DNA of 64,000 nt. It comes from CAVXXD01 sp963765625. GTDB lineage: Bacteria > Actinomycetota > Geothermincolia > Geothermincolales > Geothermincolaceae. How positions within the stretch are numbered: the first letter of the stretch is position 1; each line of letters opens with the position of its first letter. Under the pieces are notes generated by a model. That model ran no database searches. It was not told the origin of the DNA and worked only from the letters and a program-made list of their open reading frames with translations. Both the position numbers and the translations under genes were made by a program. Location: assembly GCA_963765625.1 (NCBI GenBank), contig CAVXXD010000006.1:248001-312000 (forward strand), in the 5' to 3' direction. Shown here piece after piece: positions 43,442 through 52,311 of the stretch.

Positions 43442-44788
43442 ATGCCGTCCGAAACGCCAGAAAATCCCGGCAAAGCACCAGCGCCGCGGGGTGACCCGGC
43501 GCCCTCGCAAGGGGTAATGACCCGCGGGCAAGCGGTGTTCATGGGGGTAGGCGCGATGGTCGGCGCTGGGATCTTCGCCCTGTTGGGCGAGGCCGGCACC
43601 ATCGCGTTGTCGGCCGTATGGTTGTCCTTTCTCATCGCCGGGGTGATCGCTGCTTTCCAGGGATATTCATTCGCATATCTCGGCAAGAAGTACGCGTCCA
43701 AGGCGGGGATGATAGGCTACGTTTCGGCCGGTTACGGCAAGGACAGCCGGGTCACTTCCGTCTTCTCGTGGATGGTATGGGCAACGGTAATGATCGTCGT
43801 CTCCATGGTGGCCGTCTCCTTCGGGAGTTACGCCGCCGGGGCGATCACGGGTGGAGACATGCCCGGCACGCTGGTCAAGGCCATGGCCACGCTCATCGTG
43901 GTCGCGGTGGTACTGCTTAACACCCTCGGCGGGGCCGGCGTTGTCGCCAAAGCCCAGTCCATGCTGGTCGTACTGGTCATCTTCGTCCTGCTGGGACTCG
44001 CGGCCATCACCATGGCCACCGCCGACTGGAGCCTGCTGGCCCCCTCCACCTATCCTGCCTTCGGCGACATCATCGGCAGTGTCGCCCTTACTTTCTTCGC
44101 CTTCCTCGGCTTCGGCATGATCAGCTTCACGGCTAAAGACCTCAAGAACAAGGGGGACCTGGGGCCAGCCACCTACATAGCCCTGACCATCACCACCATC
44201 ACCTACGTGGCCATCGCTCTCGGGGTCTTCGGCCAGCTGACACCGGACGAGGTCGCCGCGGCCGGGCCGACGGCCATCGCCCTGGCCGCCAAGCCCGTCC
44301 TGGGGATGGCGGGATACTACATCGTCAACATCACCGCCATGCTGTCGACGGCGGGTGCGGTCAACGCCAACATCTATGCCGGGCCGGGCCTTATCGATTC
44401 ACTCGCGGCCCAGGGTATTTTCCCACCATTCCTGGGAGCCAGGAAAGGGCGGTTCCAGGTCGGCTTGCTCCTGACCAGCCTGGTGATCATCGTACTGGTG
44501 TGGCTGCTGGACCTTTCGGCCATCGCCTCGCTGGGAAGCGCGGTGGCGCTTCTCATCTTCCTGGCTATCTCCATCGGCCATTTCAAGATCCGCAAGGAGA
44601 CCGGTGTGAACCCGGTGGTCCTGGCCATCGCCATACTCACCGTCGTCGTCACGCTTCTGGGATTTGTCATGACCACCATCCATACCAGCCCGTCCTCGCT
44701 GGTGGCATTCGCGGCGTTGCTCGTTCTCGCGGTCGTCGTCGATACGGTCTGGCGTGCCGCGCGGGGCAAACCTGAACCAGCCGGCTAG
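43442..44788 (+). CDS. APC family amino-acid permease
   Basis: 448 residues, about twelve TM helices. The substrate-binding loop of TM1 is GVGAMVGAGIFALLGEAG, and FFAFLGFGMISFTAKDLKN in TM6 is typical of APC permeases. It follows the M24 peptidase by 19 bases and precedes an M20 dipeptidase, so import of amino acids or peptides coupled to intracellular hydrolysis is likely. The start at 43442 has GGAAAG upstream. Confidence 0.85.
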   Translation: MPSETPENPGKAPAPRGDPAPSQGVMTRGQAVFMGVGAMVGAGIFALLGEAGTIALSAVWLSFLIAGVIAAFQGYSFAYLGKKYASKAGMIGYVSAGYGKDSRVTSVFSWMVWATVMIVVSMVAVSFGSYAAGAITGGDMPGTLVKAMATLIVVAVVLLNTLGGAGVVAKAQSMLVVLVIFVLLGLAAITMATADWSLLAPSTYPAFGDIIGSVALTFFAFLGFGMISFTAKDLKNKGDLGPATYIALTITTITYVAIALGVFGQLTPDEVAAAGPTAIALAAKPVLGMAGYYIVNITAMLSTAGAVNANIYAGPGLIDSLAAQGIFPPFLGARKGRFQVGLLLTSLVIIVLVWLLDLSAIASLGSAVALLIFLAISIGHFKIRKETGVNPVVLAIAILTVVVTLLGFVMTTIHTSPSSLVAFAALLVLAVVVDTVWRAARGKPEPAG

Positions 44789-44868
44789 GACGAATATATA
44801 GTTATTGCTGTTTGGAAAAGGATATAATTGCTTGTACTGAAAGGCCATTCACATCAAGGGGGTTTGCC

Positions 44869-46206
44869 ATGGATGTTGCGGAAATGCGGTCCAAGATCCA
44901 GTCGATGATGCCGGTGGTACAAGCGGACCTTGAACGGTTGGTGGCCATCCCTTCCGTATCACTCCCCGGTTTTCCCGCCGAACCGCTGCACGACGCCGCC
45001 GCGGCCGTGGTGGAGATCCTCAAACAGGCGGGCTGCGACAACGCCCACCAGGTGGACGTGCCCGGCGGCTACCCCTTGATCTTCGGGGACATCCCCGGCC
45101 CGGCCGGCTCTCCCACCATCCTGCTCTACGCCCATTACGACGTGCAGCCTCCAGGGCCGGAGGACACCTGGGAATCGCCCGCCTTCTCCCCCACCGTGCG
45201 AGACGGGCGCCTCTACGGGCGCGGAGCAGCGGACGACAAGTCCGGGGTGGTGATGCACGCGGCGGTACTGCGCGCCTTCGAAGGCAAGCCGCCGGTGGGC
45301 ATCAAGATAGTCTTCGAGGGCGAGGAAGAGGCCGACAGCCACCTCGACGCCTTCGTGCTGGATAACCCCGAGCCCTTCCAGTCCGACATGATCATCGTGG
45401 GCGACATCGGCAACTGGAAGGTGGGCGAACCCACCCTCACCACCACCCTGCGGGGCCTGGCCGTATGCCGGGTGGAGGTCAAGACCCTCGCCAGCCCGGT
45501 ACACAGCGGCATGTTCGGCGGGCCTGCCCCCGACGCGCTACTGGTGCTCATCCACCTCCTCTCCAAACTCCACAACGACAAAGGAGATCCGTGCGTGAAG
45601 GGCCTTCCCCTGGGCAAGTGGGAGGGCTTCTCCTACCAGGAGGACGTCTTCCGTCAGACCGCCGGCGTACTTGACGGAATCCCGCTGGTCGGCAGTGGAA
45701 GCGTCTCCGACCGGCTGTGGGCCTGCCCTTCCATCACCGTGATCGGCCTGGACGCGCCGGCCGTGGAAGGCGCGCCCAACGCCCTCATCCCGGAAGCGCG
45801 GGCCCAGGTGAGCATGCGGGTGCCTCCCGGCATGGACTCCACGGAAGCCCGGGCGCTGCTGGCGTCACACCTTCGCGCGTCGGCTCCCTGGGGAGTCGAG
45901 GTGAGCGTGATCGAGGGCCAGGAAGGGCCCGCCTTCAAAGCCAAGACGGACGGGCCCGGGTACGCGGCCGTTCTCAAAGCCATGCGCGAGGCCTACGGCA
46001 AGGACGCCGTGCTGATGGGGCAAGGGGGTTCCATTCCCCTGATCAGCAACCTGGCCACCATCGCCCCGCAAGCCGAGATCGTGCTCTGGGGCGCGGAGGA
46101 CGGCGCCGCGGCCATCCATTCGGCCAACGAGAGCGTGGACCTGGAAGAGTTGGAACACTGCATCCTCTCCGAGGCCCTGCTGCTGCAGTACCTCTCGGAA
46201 GGATAG
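44869..46206 (+). CDS. M20 family dipeptidase
   Basis: 445 residues. Motifs are YAHYDVQPPGPEDTWESPAF, GRGAADDKSGVVMHA, FEGEEEADS, SPVHSGMFGGPAPDAL and the C-terminal MGQGGSIPLISNL. This is a di-zinc dipeptidase of the CNDP/DUG1-like branch. ATG at 44869 follows AAGGGGG; a TATAAT lies at 44823-44828. It is a paralog of the M20 gene at 24-25 kb, and both use the same GGSIPL ending. Confidence 0.9.
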   Translation: MDVAEMRSKIQSMMPVVQADLERLVAIPSVSLPGFPAEPLHDAAAAVVEILKQAGCDNAHQVDVPGGYPLIFGDIPGPAGSPTILLYAHYDVQPPGPEDTWESPAFSPTVRDGRLYGRGAADDKSGVVMHAAVLRAFEGKPPVGIKIVFEGEEEADSHLDAFVLDNPEPFQSDMIIVGDIGNWKVGEPTLTTTLRGLAVCRVEVKTLASPVHSGMFGGPAPDALLVLIHLLSKLHNDKGDPCVKGLPLGKWEGFSYQEDVFRQTAGVLDGIPLVGSGSVSDRLWACPSITVIGLDAPAVEGAPNALIPEARAQVSMRVPPGMDSTEARALLASHLRASAPWGVEVSVIEGQEGPAFKAKTDGPGYAAVLKAMREAYGKDAVLMGQGGSIPLISNLATIAPQAEIVLWGAEDGAAAIHSANESVDLEELEHCILSEALLLQYLSEG

Positions 46207-46267
46207 TCTATACAGATCTGGAATGAATGATCAAAGGCAGGAACTGGATAAAAGAAGGGAGGGAGAG

Positions 46268-47701
46268 ATGACAGAGAATGAACAGGGGACCGGTGGAGTA
46301 AAATACCTCAGCTGGACTACGGTCTGCTTCATGACCGTAGCCTGTGTGGCCAGCATCCGCAATACACCTTCCATGGCCATCTACGGTTACGCTTGTATCT
46401 TTTTATACCTGGTACCGGCCATCGTCTTTCTGATCCCCACCTCGCTGGTGTCGGCCGAGTTGGCCAGCGGCTGGGAGGGGGGCATCTACAAGTGGGTGCA
46501 GGAGGGGATAGGCCCGCGAGCCGGCTTCCTGGCCATCTGGACCCAGTATGCCATGACCTTGACCTACTACCCCAGCCTGCTGGCCTCGGTAGCCAGTACC
46601 CTGGCCTTCGTCATCAGCCCCAGCCTGGCTTCCAACGGCATCTACACCGGCATGATCATCCTGGTGTTCTTCTGGATCTCTACCTTCGTCTCCATGCGCG
46701 GGGTGGATTCCAGCGCCAAGCTCTCCTCGGGCGGCATGGTCATCGGCACCCTCATCCCCGGCATCACCCTGGTGGTGCTGGGCATCGCCTACCTCCTCGG
46801 CAGCGGCACCAACTACGCGGCGGGGACCAGCTTCCTGCCGGAGTTCACCGGCATCGCCAGCCTGGTGTTCATCGTCAACAACTTCCTCTCCTACGCCGGC
46901 ATGGAGGTCAACGCCGTGCACGTCAACGAGATGCGCAAACCCGGCAAGGAGTTCCCCAAGGCCATGTTCGTGGCCTCGGGCATGGCGGTGCTCATCTTCA
47001 CCCTGCCGGCCCTGGCCATCTCCTTCGTGGTGCCGGCCGAGCAGCTCAGCCTGACCGCCGGCGTGATGCAGGCCTTCCAGCAGTTCTTCGAATACTTCGG
47101 GATAGGCTTCCTGACCCCGGTGTTCGCGGTGATGATCGTCTGCGCCATGCTCGGCGGCATGATAGGCTGGCTGGCCGGACCGTCCAAGGGTCTGCTGAGG
47201 GTAGGGCGGGAGCAGGGCTACCTGCCGCCCATCCTGCAGAAGACCAACAAGAAGGACATCCAGGTCAACATCCTCTACGGTCAGGGAATCATCGTCTCCA
47301 TCATCGCCCTGCTCTTCGCCTTCATCCCCAGCGTCTCGTCCTCCTTCTGGATACTCTCGGCCATGACCACACAGATCTACCTGATCATGTACGTGCTGAT
47401 GTTCGTGACGGTCATCCGGCTGCGCCGCAGCCAACCCGACCACCCGCGCGGCTACAAGGTGCCGGCACTGATGCCGGTGGCCCTGGTGGGCATGATCTCG
47501 GCCATCGTGGTATTCTTCATCGGCCTGGTCCCGCCGTCGCAATTCGGCGACACCTCGCCCCTGATCTACGGGGCGATGCTGCTGGGCGGGACGCTGCTCA
47601 TCGGTATGGGCATCCCCCTGATATTCCTGTGGCGGAGCAAGCCTTCCTGGAAGCAGGCAGGCGAAAGCGCCGTAGCGGTGAAAGAGGGTGATGAATCATG
47701 A
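46268..47701 (+). CDS. APC permease of the glutamate/GABA antiporter type
   Basis: 477 residues. MTVACVASIRNTPSMAIYGY, SAELASGWEGGIYKWVQEGI and NFLSYAGMEVNAVHVNEM match the glutamate:GABA antiporter (GGA/YjeM-like) branch. ATG at 46268 is preferred (AAGGGAGGGAG before it). It follows the dipeptidase by 61 bases, and its stop overlaps the next gene by 4 bases. Confidence 0.85.
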   Translation: MTENEQGTGGVKYLSWTTVCFMTVACVASIRNTPSMAIYGYACIFLYLVPAIVFLIPTSLVSAELASGWEGGIYKWVQEGIGPRAGFLAIWTQYAMTLTYYPSLLASVASTLAFVISPSLASNGIYTGMIILVFFWISTFVSMRGVDSSAKLSSGGMVIGTLIPGITLVVLGIAYLLGSGTNYAAGTSFLPEFTGIASLVFIVNNFLSYAGMEVNAVHVNEMRKPGKEFPKAMFVASGMAVLIFTLPALAISFVVPAEQLSLTAGVMQAFQQFFEYFGIGFLTPVFAVMIVCAMLGGMIGWLAGPSKGLLRVGREQGYLPPILQKTNKKDIQVNILYGQGIIVSIIALLFAFIPSVSSSFWILSAMTTQIYLIMYVLMFVTVIRLRRSQPDHPRGYKVPALMPVALVGMISAIVVFFIGLVPPSQFGDTSPLIYGAMLLGGTLLIGMGIPLIFLWRSKPSWKQAGESAVAVKEGDES

Positions 47702-48159
47702 GGCCGTGGGTCAAGTGGACTATCGTCGTGATCGTCATTGCATCCATGCTGGCCCTGTCGATACTCCCCTGGTACCTCTGGGCCAAGCCCGACGTCAATA
47801 CGGAATCCCAGCAGAAAGCGCAGCAGCTTCACGACCTGGCCGTGGAGTCCGGCATGAACGTCCCCGATGTGGACACCCTGGAGCAGATCTACGGCACGGA
47901 TGGAGGATACGCCGCACAAGTAGCTCAGGGCTACCTGCAGGAAGCGGCGCTGGTCTATACCAGCGCCTCCACCGGGGAGGTCCTCATACGCCCGTCGCTG
48001 GCCCAGGCCAAGCACCTCGGGTACTCCATGTTGGTGATGAAGGTCTACCAGCCGGACTTCTACTGGGATAACGTCCTTCCCTTCGTCAGGGACCTCAATG
48101 TCCAGAACGAAGAAGATTTCCCCGAATGGCTGAAGGAAGACCTGGCACAGGTGCAGTAG
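47698..48159 (+). CDS. Single-TM exported protein coupled to the permease
   Basis: 153 residues: an N-terminal anchor (about 7-28, VIVIASMLALSILPWYLW) and an extracytoplasmic, mostly helical domain with QIYGTDGGYAAQVAQGYLQE. No family recognised. The ATGA overlap with the permease gene suggests the two proteins are made together, perhaps as transporter and accessory subunit. A terminator follows. Confidence 0.65.
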   Translation: MRPWVKWTIVVIVIASMLALSILPWYLWAKPDVNTESQQKAQQLHDLAVESGMNVPDVDTLEQIYGTDGGYAAQVAQGYLQEAALVYTSASTGEVLIRPSLAQAKHLGYSMLVMKVYQPDFYWDNVLPFVRDLNVQNEEDFPEWLKEDLAQVQ

Positions 48160-48168
48160 GTCGTAACG

Positions 48169-48208
48169 GACTCCTTCCGGGGCTCAAGCCCCGGAAGGAG
48201 TCTTAATT
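48169..48208 (+). terminator. Strong rho-independent terminator
   Basis: A 15-bp perfect stem (48169-48183 with 48188-48202) with a TCAA loop, followed by TTAATTT, after the exported-protein gene. Confidence 0.92.
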
Positions 48209-48223
48209 TGAAAAGAGGGCAGG

Positions 48224-49606
48224 TTGGCGGAAGCGAGTCCTGAAGGCAAGCACCAGATAGGCCTCATCCCCTGCATCGCCTTCTGCGTGGGGACGATGAT
48301 CGGCGGCGGGGTATTCACCCTTTCCGGCCTGGCGGTGGACCAGGCGGGGCCTTCCGCCCTGCTCGCTTATCTCATCGCCGGGGCGGTGATGATGCTCTCG
48401 GCCCTCTCTTTCGTGGTCATCTCCAGCCGCTCCAAACCGGGGGACTCGGGTTACGCCCCCCTGGGCGAGATCCTTTCCCCCGGCTGGCGTTTCGTGGTGA
48501 TGTGGGGGTTCTACCTCAATGCCGTCACCTGCATCGCCTTCGTGCTGATCTCCTTCGGTTCCTACCTCAACGAGTATTTCGTCAAGTCGCTCGGCCCCCA
48601 GGCGGCCGCCCTCATCGCGGTGGCGGCCGTGGCCCTGCTCAACCTGGGGCCGGCCGACCTGGTGGGCAAGGCGGAGACCTGGCTGGTGGGGTTGAAGGTG
48701 TGTATCCTCATCGTCCTGGCCGGCTACGGCCTGGCCTACATCGGCAATGTCCAGTGGACGCCCTTCTTCGCGGGGCAGCAGGGCTCGGTGCTGAAGACGA
48801 CGGCTATGCTCTTCACCGCCTACACCGGCTTCAACGTGGTCACCAACATGGCGGGTTCGGTCAAGGACCCCGACCGGACCGTGCCCCGGACCATCGTCCT
48901 TTCCATCCTGATAGCGGCCGCGGTCTACATGGGCGTGATCATAGCCCTGCTGGCCAGCGGTGAATCCAACTTCGGGGAGGCCGGCCTGGGCAAGGCCGCG
49001 GAAGCCCTGATGGGCTCCTGGGGCGGCCCGCTGGTGGCCTTCGCCGCCTGCATATCCACCCTCTCCGGCGCCAACGCCAACCTGCTGGGCGCCAGCGAAT
49101 TGATGATCCGCCTGGCCGCCCAGAACGACGTGCCGGGTGCGCTGGGGCACATCTCCAAACGCGGCCACGCCATCCCCGGCGTGCTCCTGGCCGGAGGCCT
49201 GGGAGCCCTGATCATCGCCGTTTCGCAGGGTGGGACGCTGATCGTTTCCCTCTCCAACGTCACCGCCATCGCCGCCATGCTGGTGGTCAACGTCGGCGCG
49301 TTCAAGCTGGCCCGTCAGGGGTGGCCGGGTGAAGGCGTCAAGCTGCCGGGCGGAGTGCTCATCCCCGTGGTGGGCTTCCTGGCCGCCGGAGCCCAGCTGC
49401 CCTCGCTAGGCTTTGAGGCGGTCCTGATCGGGACATTTTTGATGGTTGCCGGAAGTGCCATGTACGCCATGCGCCACCACCCCTTCCTCGCCGGAGATCA
49501 CGATGCCTTGTTGAAGCGTATCGAGAACAAGGACACACCCCTGGCACGGGCGCTGCGCCGAGTGATCAAGCACATGGAGGAGCAGCAAGCGATGGAAAGG
49601 GGTTAA
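48224..49606 (+). CDS. APC family permease
   Basis: 460 residues, twelve TM helices. IAFCVGTMIGGGVFTLSGLA is the TM1 loop and FTAYTGFNVVTNMAGSVKDPDRTVPR the TM6 block. It is the third APC permease within 6 kb. The start is TTG at 48224 (GGGCAGG just before). The preceding terminator means it is transcribed separately or by readthrough. A TRIC/UPF0126 gene follows by 6 bases. Confidence 0.85.
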   Translation: MAEASPEGKHQIGLIPCIAFCVGTMIGGGVFTLSGLAVDQAGPSALLAYLIAGAVMMLSALSFVVISSRSKPGDSGYAPLGEILSPGWRFVVMWGFYLNAVTCIAFVLISFGSYLNEYFVKSLGPQAAALIAVAAVALLNLGPADLVGKAETWLVGLKVCILIVLAGYGLAYIGNVQWTPFFAGQQGSVLKTTAMLFTAYTGFNVVTNMAGSVKDPDRTVPRTIVLSILIAAAVYMGVIIALLASGESNFGEAGLGKAAEALMGSWGGPLVAFAACISTLSGANANLLGASELMIRLAAQNDVPGALGHISKRGHAIPGVLLAGGLGALIIAVSQGGTLIVSLSNVTAIAAMLVVNVGAFKLARQGWPGEGVKLPGGVLIPVVGFLAAGAQLPSLGFEAVLIGTFLMVAGSAMYAMRHHPFLAGDHDALLKRIENKDTPLARALRRVIKHMEEQQAMERG

Positions 49607-49612
49607 CCCGCC

Positions 49613-50296
49613 TTGCTCGAGGGACAGTTCGTACTGCCGGCAACTTACGACCTCATCGCCGTATTCCTCTTCGCCGTGACCGGTGCCATGGTCGCTTACC
49701 GCAAGGGTTACGACTACCTCGGGCTCTTCGCCCTGGCCCTCTGCGCCGGTGCCGGCGGCGGCCTCATCCGCGACGGTATCTTCCTGCAGTCCGGCCCTCC
49801 GGCCTTCGTGCTGGACTGGCGGTACCTGGCCATGGTCATGGTTGCCGGCTTCCTGGTCATCCTGGTGGGCGACCGCCTGAAGCGAGTCAACCTGGTATTT
49901 CTGGTCGCCGACGGCCTGGGGCTGGGGCTATACGCGGTGGTGGGGGCGCAGAAGTCCGTCAACGCCGGCCTGAGCGTGCTGGCGGCGGTGCTCATCGGTA
50001 TGATCAACGCCATCGGCGGCGGCATCCTGCGCGACGTCATAGCCCGGGAGGAGCCGGTGGTGCTCAAGGCGGGACAGCTCTACGCCGTGGCGGCGCTGGT
50101 GGGGGTGCTCACCTTCCTCGGGCTCGGGGTAGGCCTTGACCTGAACGCCCAGCTCTCCGCCCTTATCGCCATCGGGGTAGCCTTCGCCTTCCGGATCATC
50201 GCCGTCATCTTCGACCTCAATACCCACCCCGCCAACCAGCACGCCGCCCGCACCGCCGCGAAGAAGCAGGTCCGCAAACTGCGCCGCGACAAGTAA
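49613..50296 (+). CDS. TRIC/UPF0126 family membrane channel protein (YadS/YicG-like)
   Basis: 227 residues, seven TM helices in two repeats. Each repeat carries a glycine-rich kink: CAGAGGGLIRDGIF and NAIGGGILRDVIARE. This is the signature of bacterial TRIC/UPF0126 proteins, which conduct monovalent cations or move small amino acids such as glycine. The start is TTG with AAAGGGG upstream. The location after an amino-acid permease favours the second role, but that is inference. Confidence 0.85.
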   Translation: MLEGQFVLPATYDLIAVFLFAVTGAMVAYRKGYDYLGLFALALCAGAGGGLIRDGIFLQSGPPAFVLDWRYLAMVMVAGFLVILVGDRLKRVNLVFLVADGLGLGLYAVVGAQKSVNAGLSVLAAVLIGMINAIGGGILRDVIAREEPVVLKAGQLYAVAALVGVLTFLGLGVGLDLNAQLSALIAIGVAFAFRIIAVIFDLNTHPANQHAARTAAKKQVRKLRRDK

Positions 50297-50310
50297 GTAG
50301 AAAGGCGTCC

Positions 50311-50901
50311 GTGAGTAACAAGTTGTTCTATCTCGACATCGCCGTGTCCCTGGCCATCCCGGTATTCTTCGCCTTCATGCATTTCACCCGGCGCTTCTCA
50401 CCGCGCATCTGGTACATGTTCTGGGCCGGCTGCCTCATCGGGGCCACCTGGGAGTTCGGCTTCTACTTTCTGGGTCCCGACTTCAATGCTTCGGCTCCCC
50501 TCTTCATCCTGCATACCGAGTTCCCCCTGCCCCCGCCGACCATGCACTTGCTGCACTGTTTCTGGGACGGCGGCCTGTTCATGATCGGGGTGGCCCTGGT
50601 CACCTGGCTCTGCCGCCCGCCCCATCTTGAGCGTTTCCGCTGGCAGGAGCTGGGAGTGATGGTCCTGTGGGGGCAGCTCTCCGAGCTGGCGGTAGAACTG
50701 GTGGGGAGCAACGGCGCCCTCTGGGAGTACCAGCGCACCTGGTATAACCCGGTGCTCTTCCGGGTCAACGACCACAACATAACCTGGCTGCCGCAGCTGG
50801 TCTGGCTGGCCGCGCCGGTGGTATTCTACTTCGTCGCGCTGTGGATAAACGCGCGCTGGGGAGGCAGGTCCACAAGCTGCGCCGCGGCAAGCAGAATCTG
50901 A
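50311..50901 (+). CDS. Uncharacterised membrane protein (196 aa)
   Basis: About five TM segments with conserved-looking aromatic and acidic residues in them (GATWEFGFYFLG, HCFWDGGLFMIG, QLSELAVELVGS). No family recognised. The start is GTG, 14 bases after the UPF0126 stop with GAAAGG upstream, so it is the last gene of that unit. The C-terminus is a short basic tail. Confidence 0.65.
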   Translation: MSNKLFYLDIAVSLAIPVFFAFMHFTRRFSPRIWYMFWAGCLIGATWEFGFYFLGPDFNASAPLFILHTEFPLPPPTMHLLHCFWDGGLFMIGVALVTWLCRPPHLERFRWQELGVMVLWGQLSELAVELVGSNGALWEYQRTWYNPVLFRVNDHNITWLPQLVWLAAPVVFYFVALWINARWGGRSTSCAAASRI

Positions 50902-51033
50902 TCATCTTTTCTTGAACCAAAACGAGCTCATCATCTATAATGCAGAGGATTCTTTCGATCCTTCTTCTTGAAGATCACTCGGATCAGGGCATTTGGGCAT
51001 TTGAAGCCAGAGCGGACAAAGAAAGGAAAAGAC

Positions 51034-51795
51034 GTGCTGGAATCGTTGTTGGGCGCTCCTTATCGTTCTTCGAATGACACCGAGATCATTACGGTTATCC
51101 TGATCGCCCTGGGTATCATCGCGGTTGTCTGGATAGTCTTTGGCTGGCTGTTATATCGCGTAGGCAAGCGCCGGGGCTACCCTCACAGCTGGCTAGCCTG
51201 GGTACCCCTGGGAAATGTCTGGATGATAGTCGACATATCCGAAAAGAAAAATCCCGCAGCCTGGTTCAGTGCGCTGATCCTGATGAGCCTGGCTCCCAGG
51301 CTTATATCAAACATAGACTCCAGACCCTTACACCTGGCCGTCTCCCTCATCACCAGCATGGTGTCCATCGTCATCTATGTCCTGTTGTGGTCAGCCATCG
51401 CCGAGCTGCGAGGCAAGCCGGGCTGGTGGGGCATTCTCTGGATCGTCCCCGTCGCGAACATCGTCATCCTCGTGCTCCTGGGGAATAAGGATGAAGCTTC
51501 TCAATACGCCCAGGGCTACTACTATGCCCCCGGGTATCCGGGCCAGCCTTATCAGATGCAGGGGGTCTACTACCCGCAGGCATACCCGGTGCAGGCAAAC
51601 CCGGCCGGGGCAGATCCTCAGCAATCATACCCGCCGCAAGGATATCCTCAGCAATACGGCCAGCCGCAATACCCTCAGCAGTATCCGGAACAACCTTCTC
51701 CGGGACAGCTTTATCCGGAAGGGCCCGTCCCGTCCGGTGACCCCGTGAATGGGACGGATGACAAGCCTCCCGCTCCCCGGTCGAGCTGGCTGTGA
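51034..51795 (+). CDS. DUF5684-like membrane protein with Gln/Pro/Tyr-rich tail
   Basis: 253 residues from a GTG at 51034 (GAAAGGAAAAG upstream). Three or four TM segments occupy about 15-150; RRGYPHSWLAWVPLGNVWMI and GKPGWWGILWIVPVANIVI are the repeating W-x-x-x-P-x-x-N pattern of DUF5684/DUF805-like proteins. The last 95 residues are a low-complexity tail of PQQYPEQ/YPPQGYP units, probably disordered. The stop abuts the convergent gene. Confidence 0.65.
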   Translation: MLESLLGAPYRSSNDTEIITVILIALGIIAVVWIVFGWLLYRVGKRRGYPHSWLAWVPLGNVWMIVDISEKKNPAAWFSALILMSLAPRLISNIDSRPLHLAVSLITSMVSIVIYVLLWSAIAELRGKPGWWGILWIVPVANIVILVLLGNKDEASQYAQGYYYAPGYPGQPYQMQGVYYPQAYPVQANPAGADPQQSYPPQGYPQQYGQPQYPQQYPEQPSPGQLYPEGPVPSGDPVNGTDDKPPAPRSSWL

Positions 51796-51796
51796 G

Positions 51797-52300
51797 TCAG
51801 TGAGTCACCAGTGCTTTCATTACCACGATGACCAGTCCCAGCGCGGAGTTGAACACCCCGGACAACAACATGCCGGCCGGCCCCGCACCTTCCTGGCGAG
51901 CATATAACGCACCCCAGAAGAACAGGATGGCCACTCCCGACCACATGGCGATGGTAAAAGCTGTGTCCCGGCCGTAGAGCCCCGCCGCCCCCAGCAGCAG
52001 GATCAGGGCGGGAAGTATCCCGGCCTGGACCAGGGGCCATTCCTCCCGTGCCAGCTGCCGGACCTCTTTCCAGGACGGCTGCTGCTTCATGGTGACGCGA
52101 TGTGCCAGGAGGCTGGCGTAGACGTGGGCCAGCCAGAACACCAGGGTGGTCACCAGTATGCCCAGCGCGCCGGCCAGGGCACCGGTCTCCTCGTTATTCG
52201 AAGCCACGGCCACCACCGCCGTCACCAGGATGGTGCCGTAGATGGCGCTGGTTACGTCGACGTGGTGCGGGTGGCGCTCCGCCCTCTCTTTCTCCGGCAT
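51797..52300 (-). CDS. Four-TM membrane protein downstream of the hydrolase
   Basis: About 167 residues with TM segments near 20-38, 45-65, 95-115 and 120-160. No family recognised. Starts at TTG 52315 (overlapping the hydrolase stop) or ATG 52300 are both possible; GAGGG 10 bases before the latter decides for it. It is probably cotranscribed with the hydrolase. Confidence 0.6.
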   Translation of the reverse strand: MPEKERAERHPHHVDVTSAIYGTILVTAVVAVASNNEETGALAGALGILVTTLVFWLAHVYASLLAHRVTMKQQPSWKEVRQLAREEWPLVQAGILPALILLLGAAGLYGRDTAFTIAMWSGVAILFFWGALYARQEGAGPAGMLLSGVFNSALGLVIVVMKALVTH

Positions 52301-52311
52301 TACCGGCACCC

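Noticed and set aside
44801..44828. Full promoter for the M20 dipeptidase gene
   Set aside because: TATAAT is present at 44823-44828 but no acceptable -35 lies at 16-18 bases; the same holds for TATAAT at 19225 and 22011, so no promoter feature was called.
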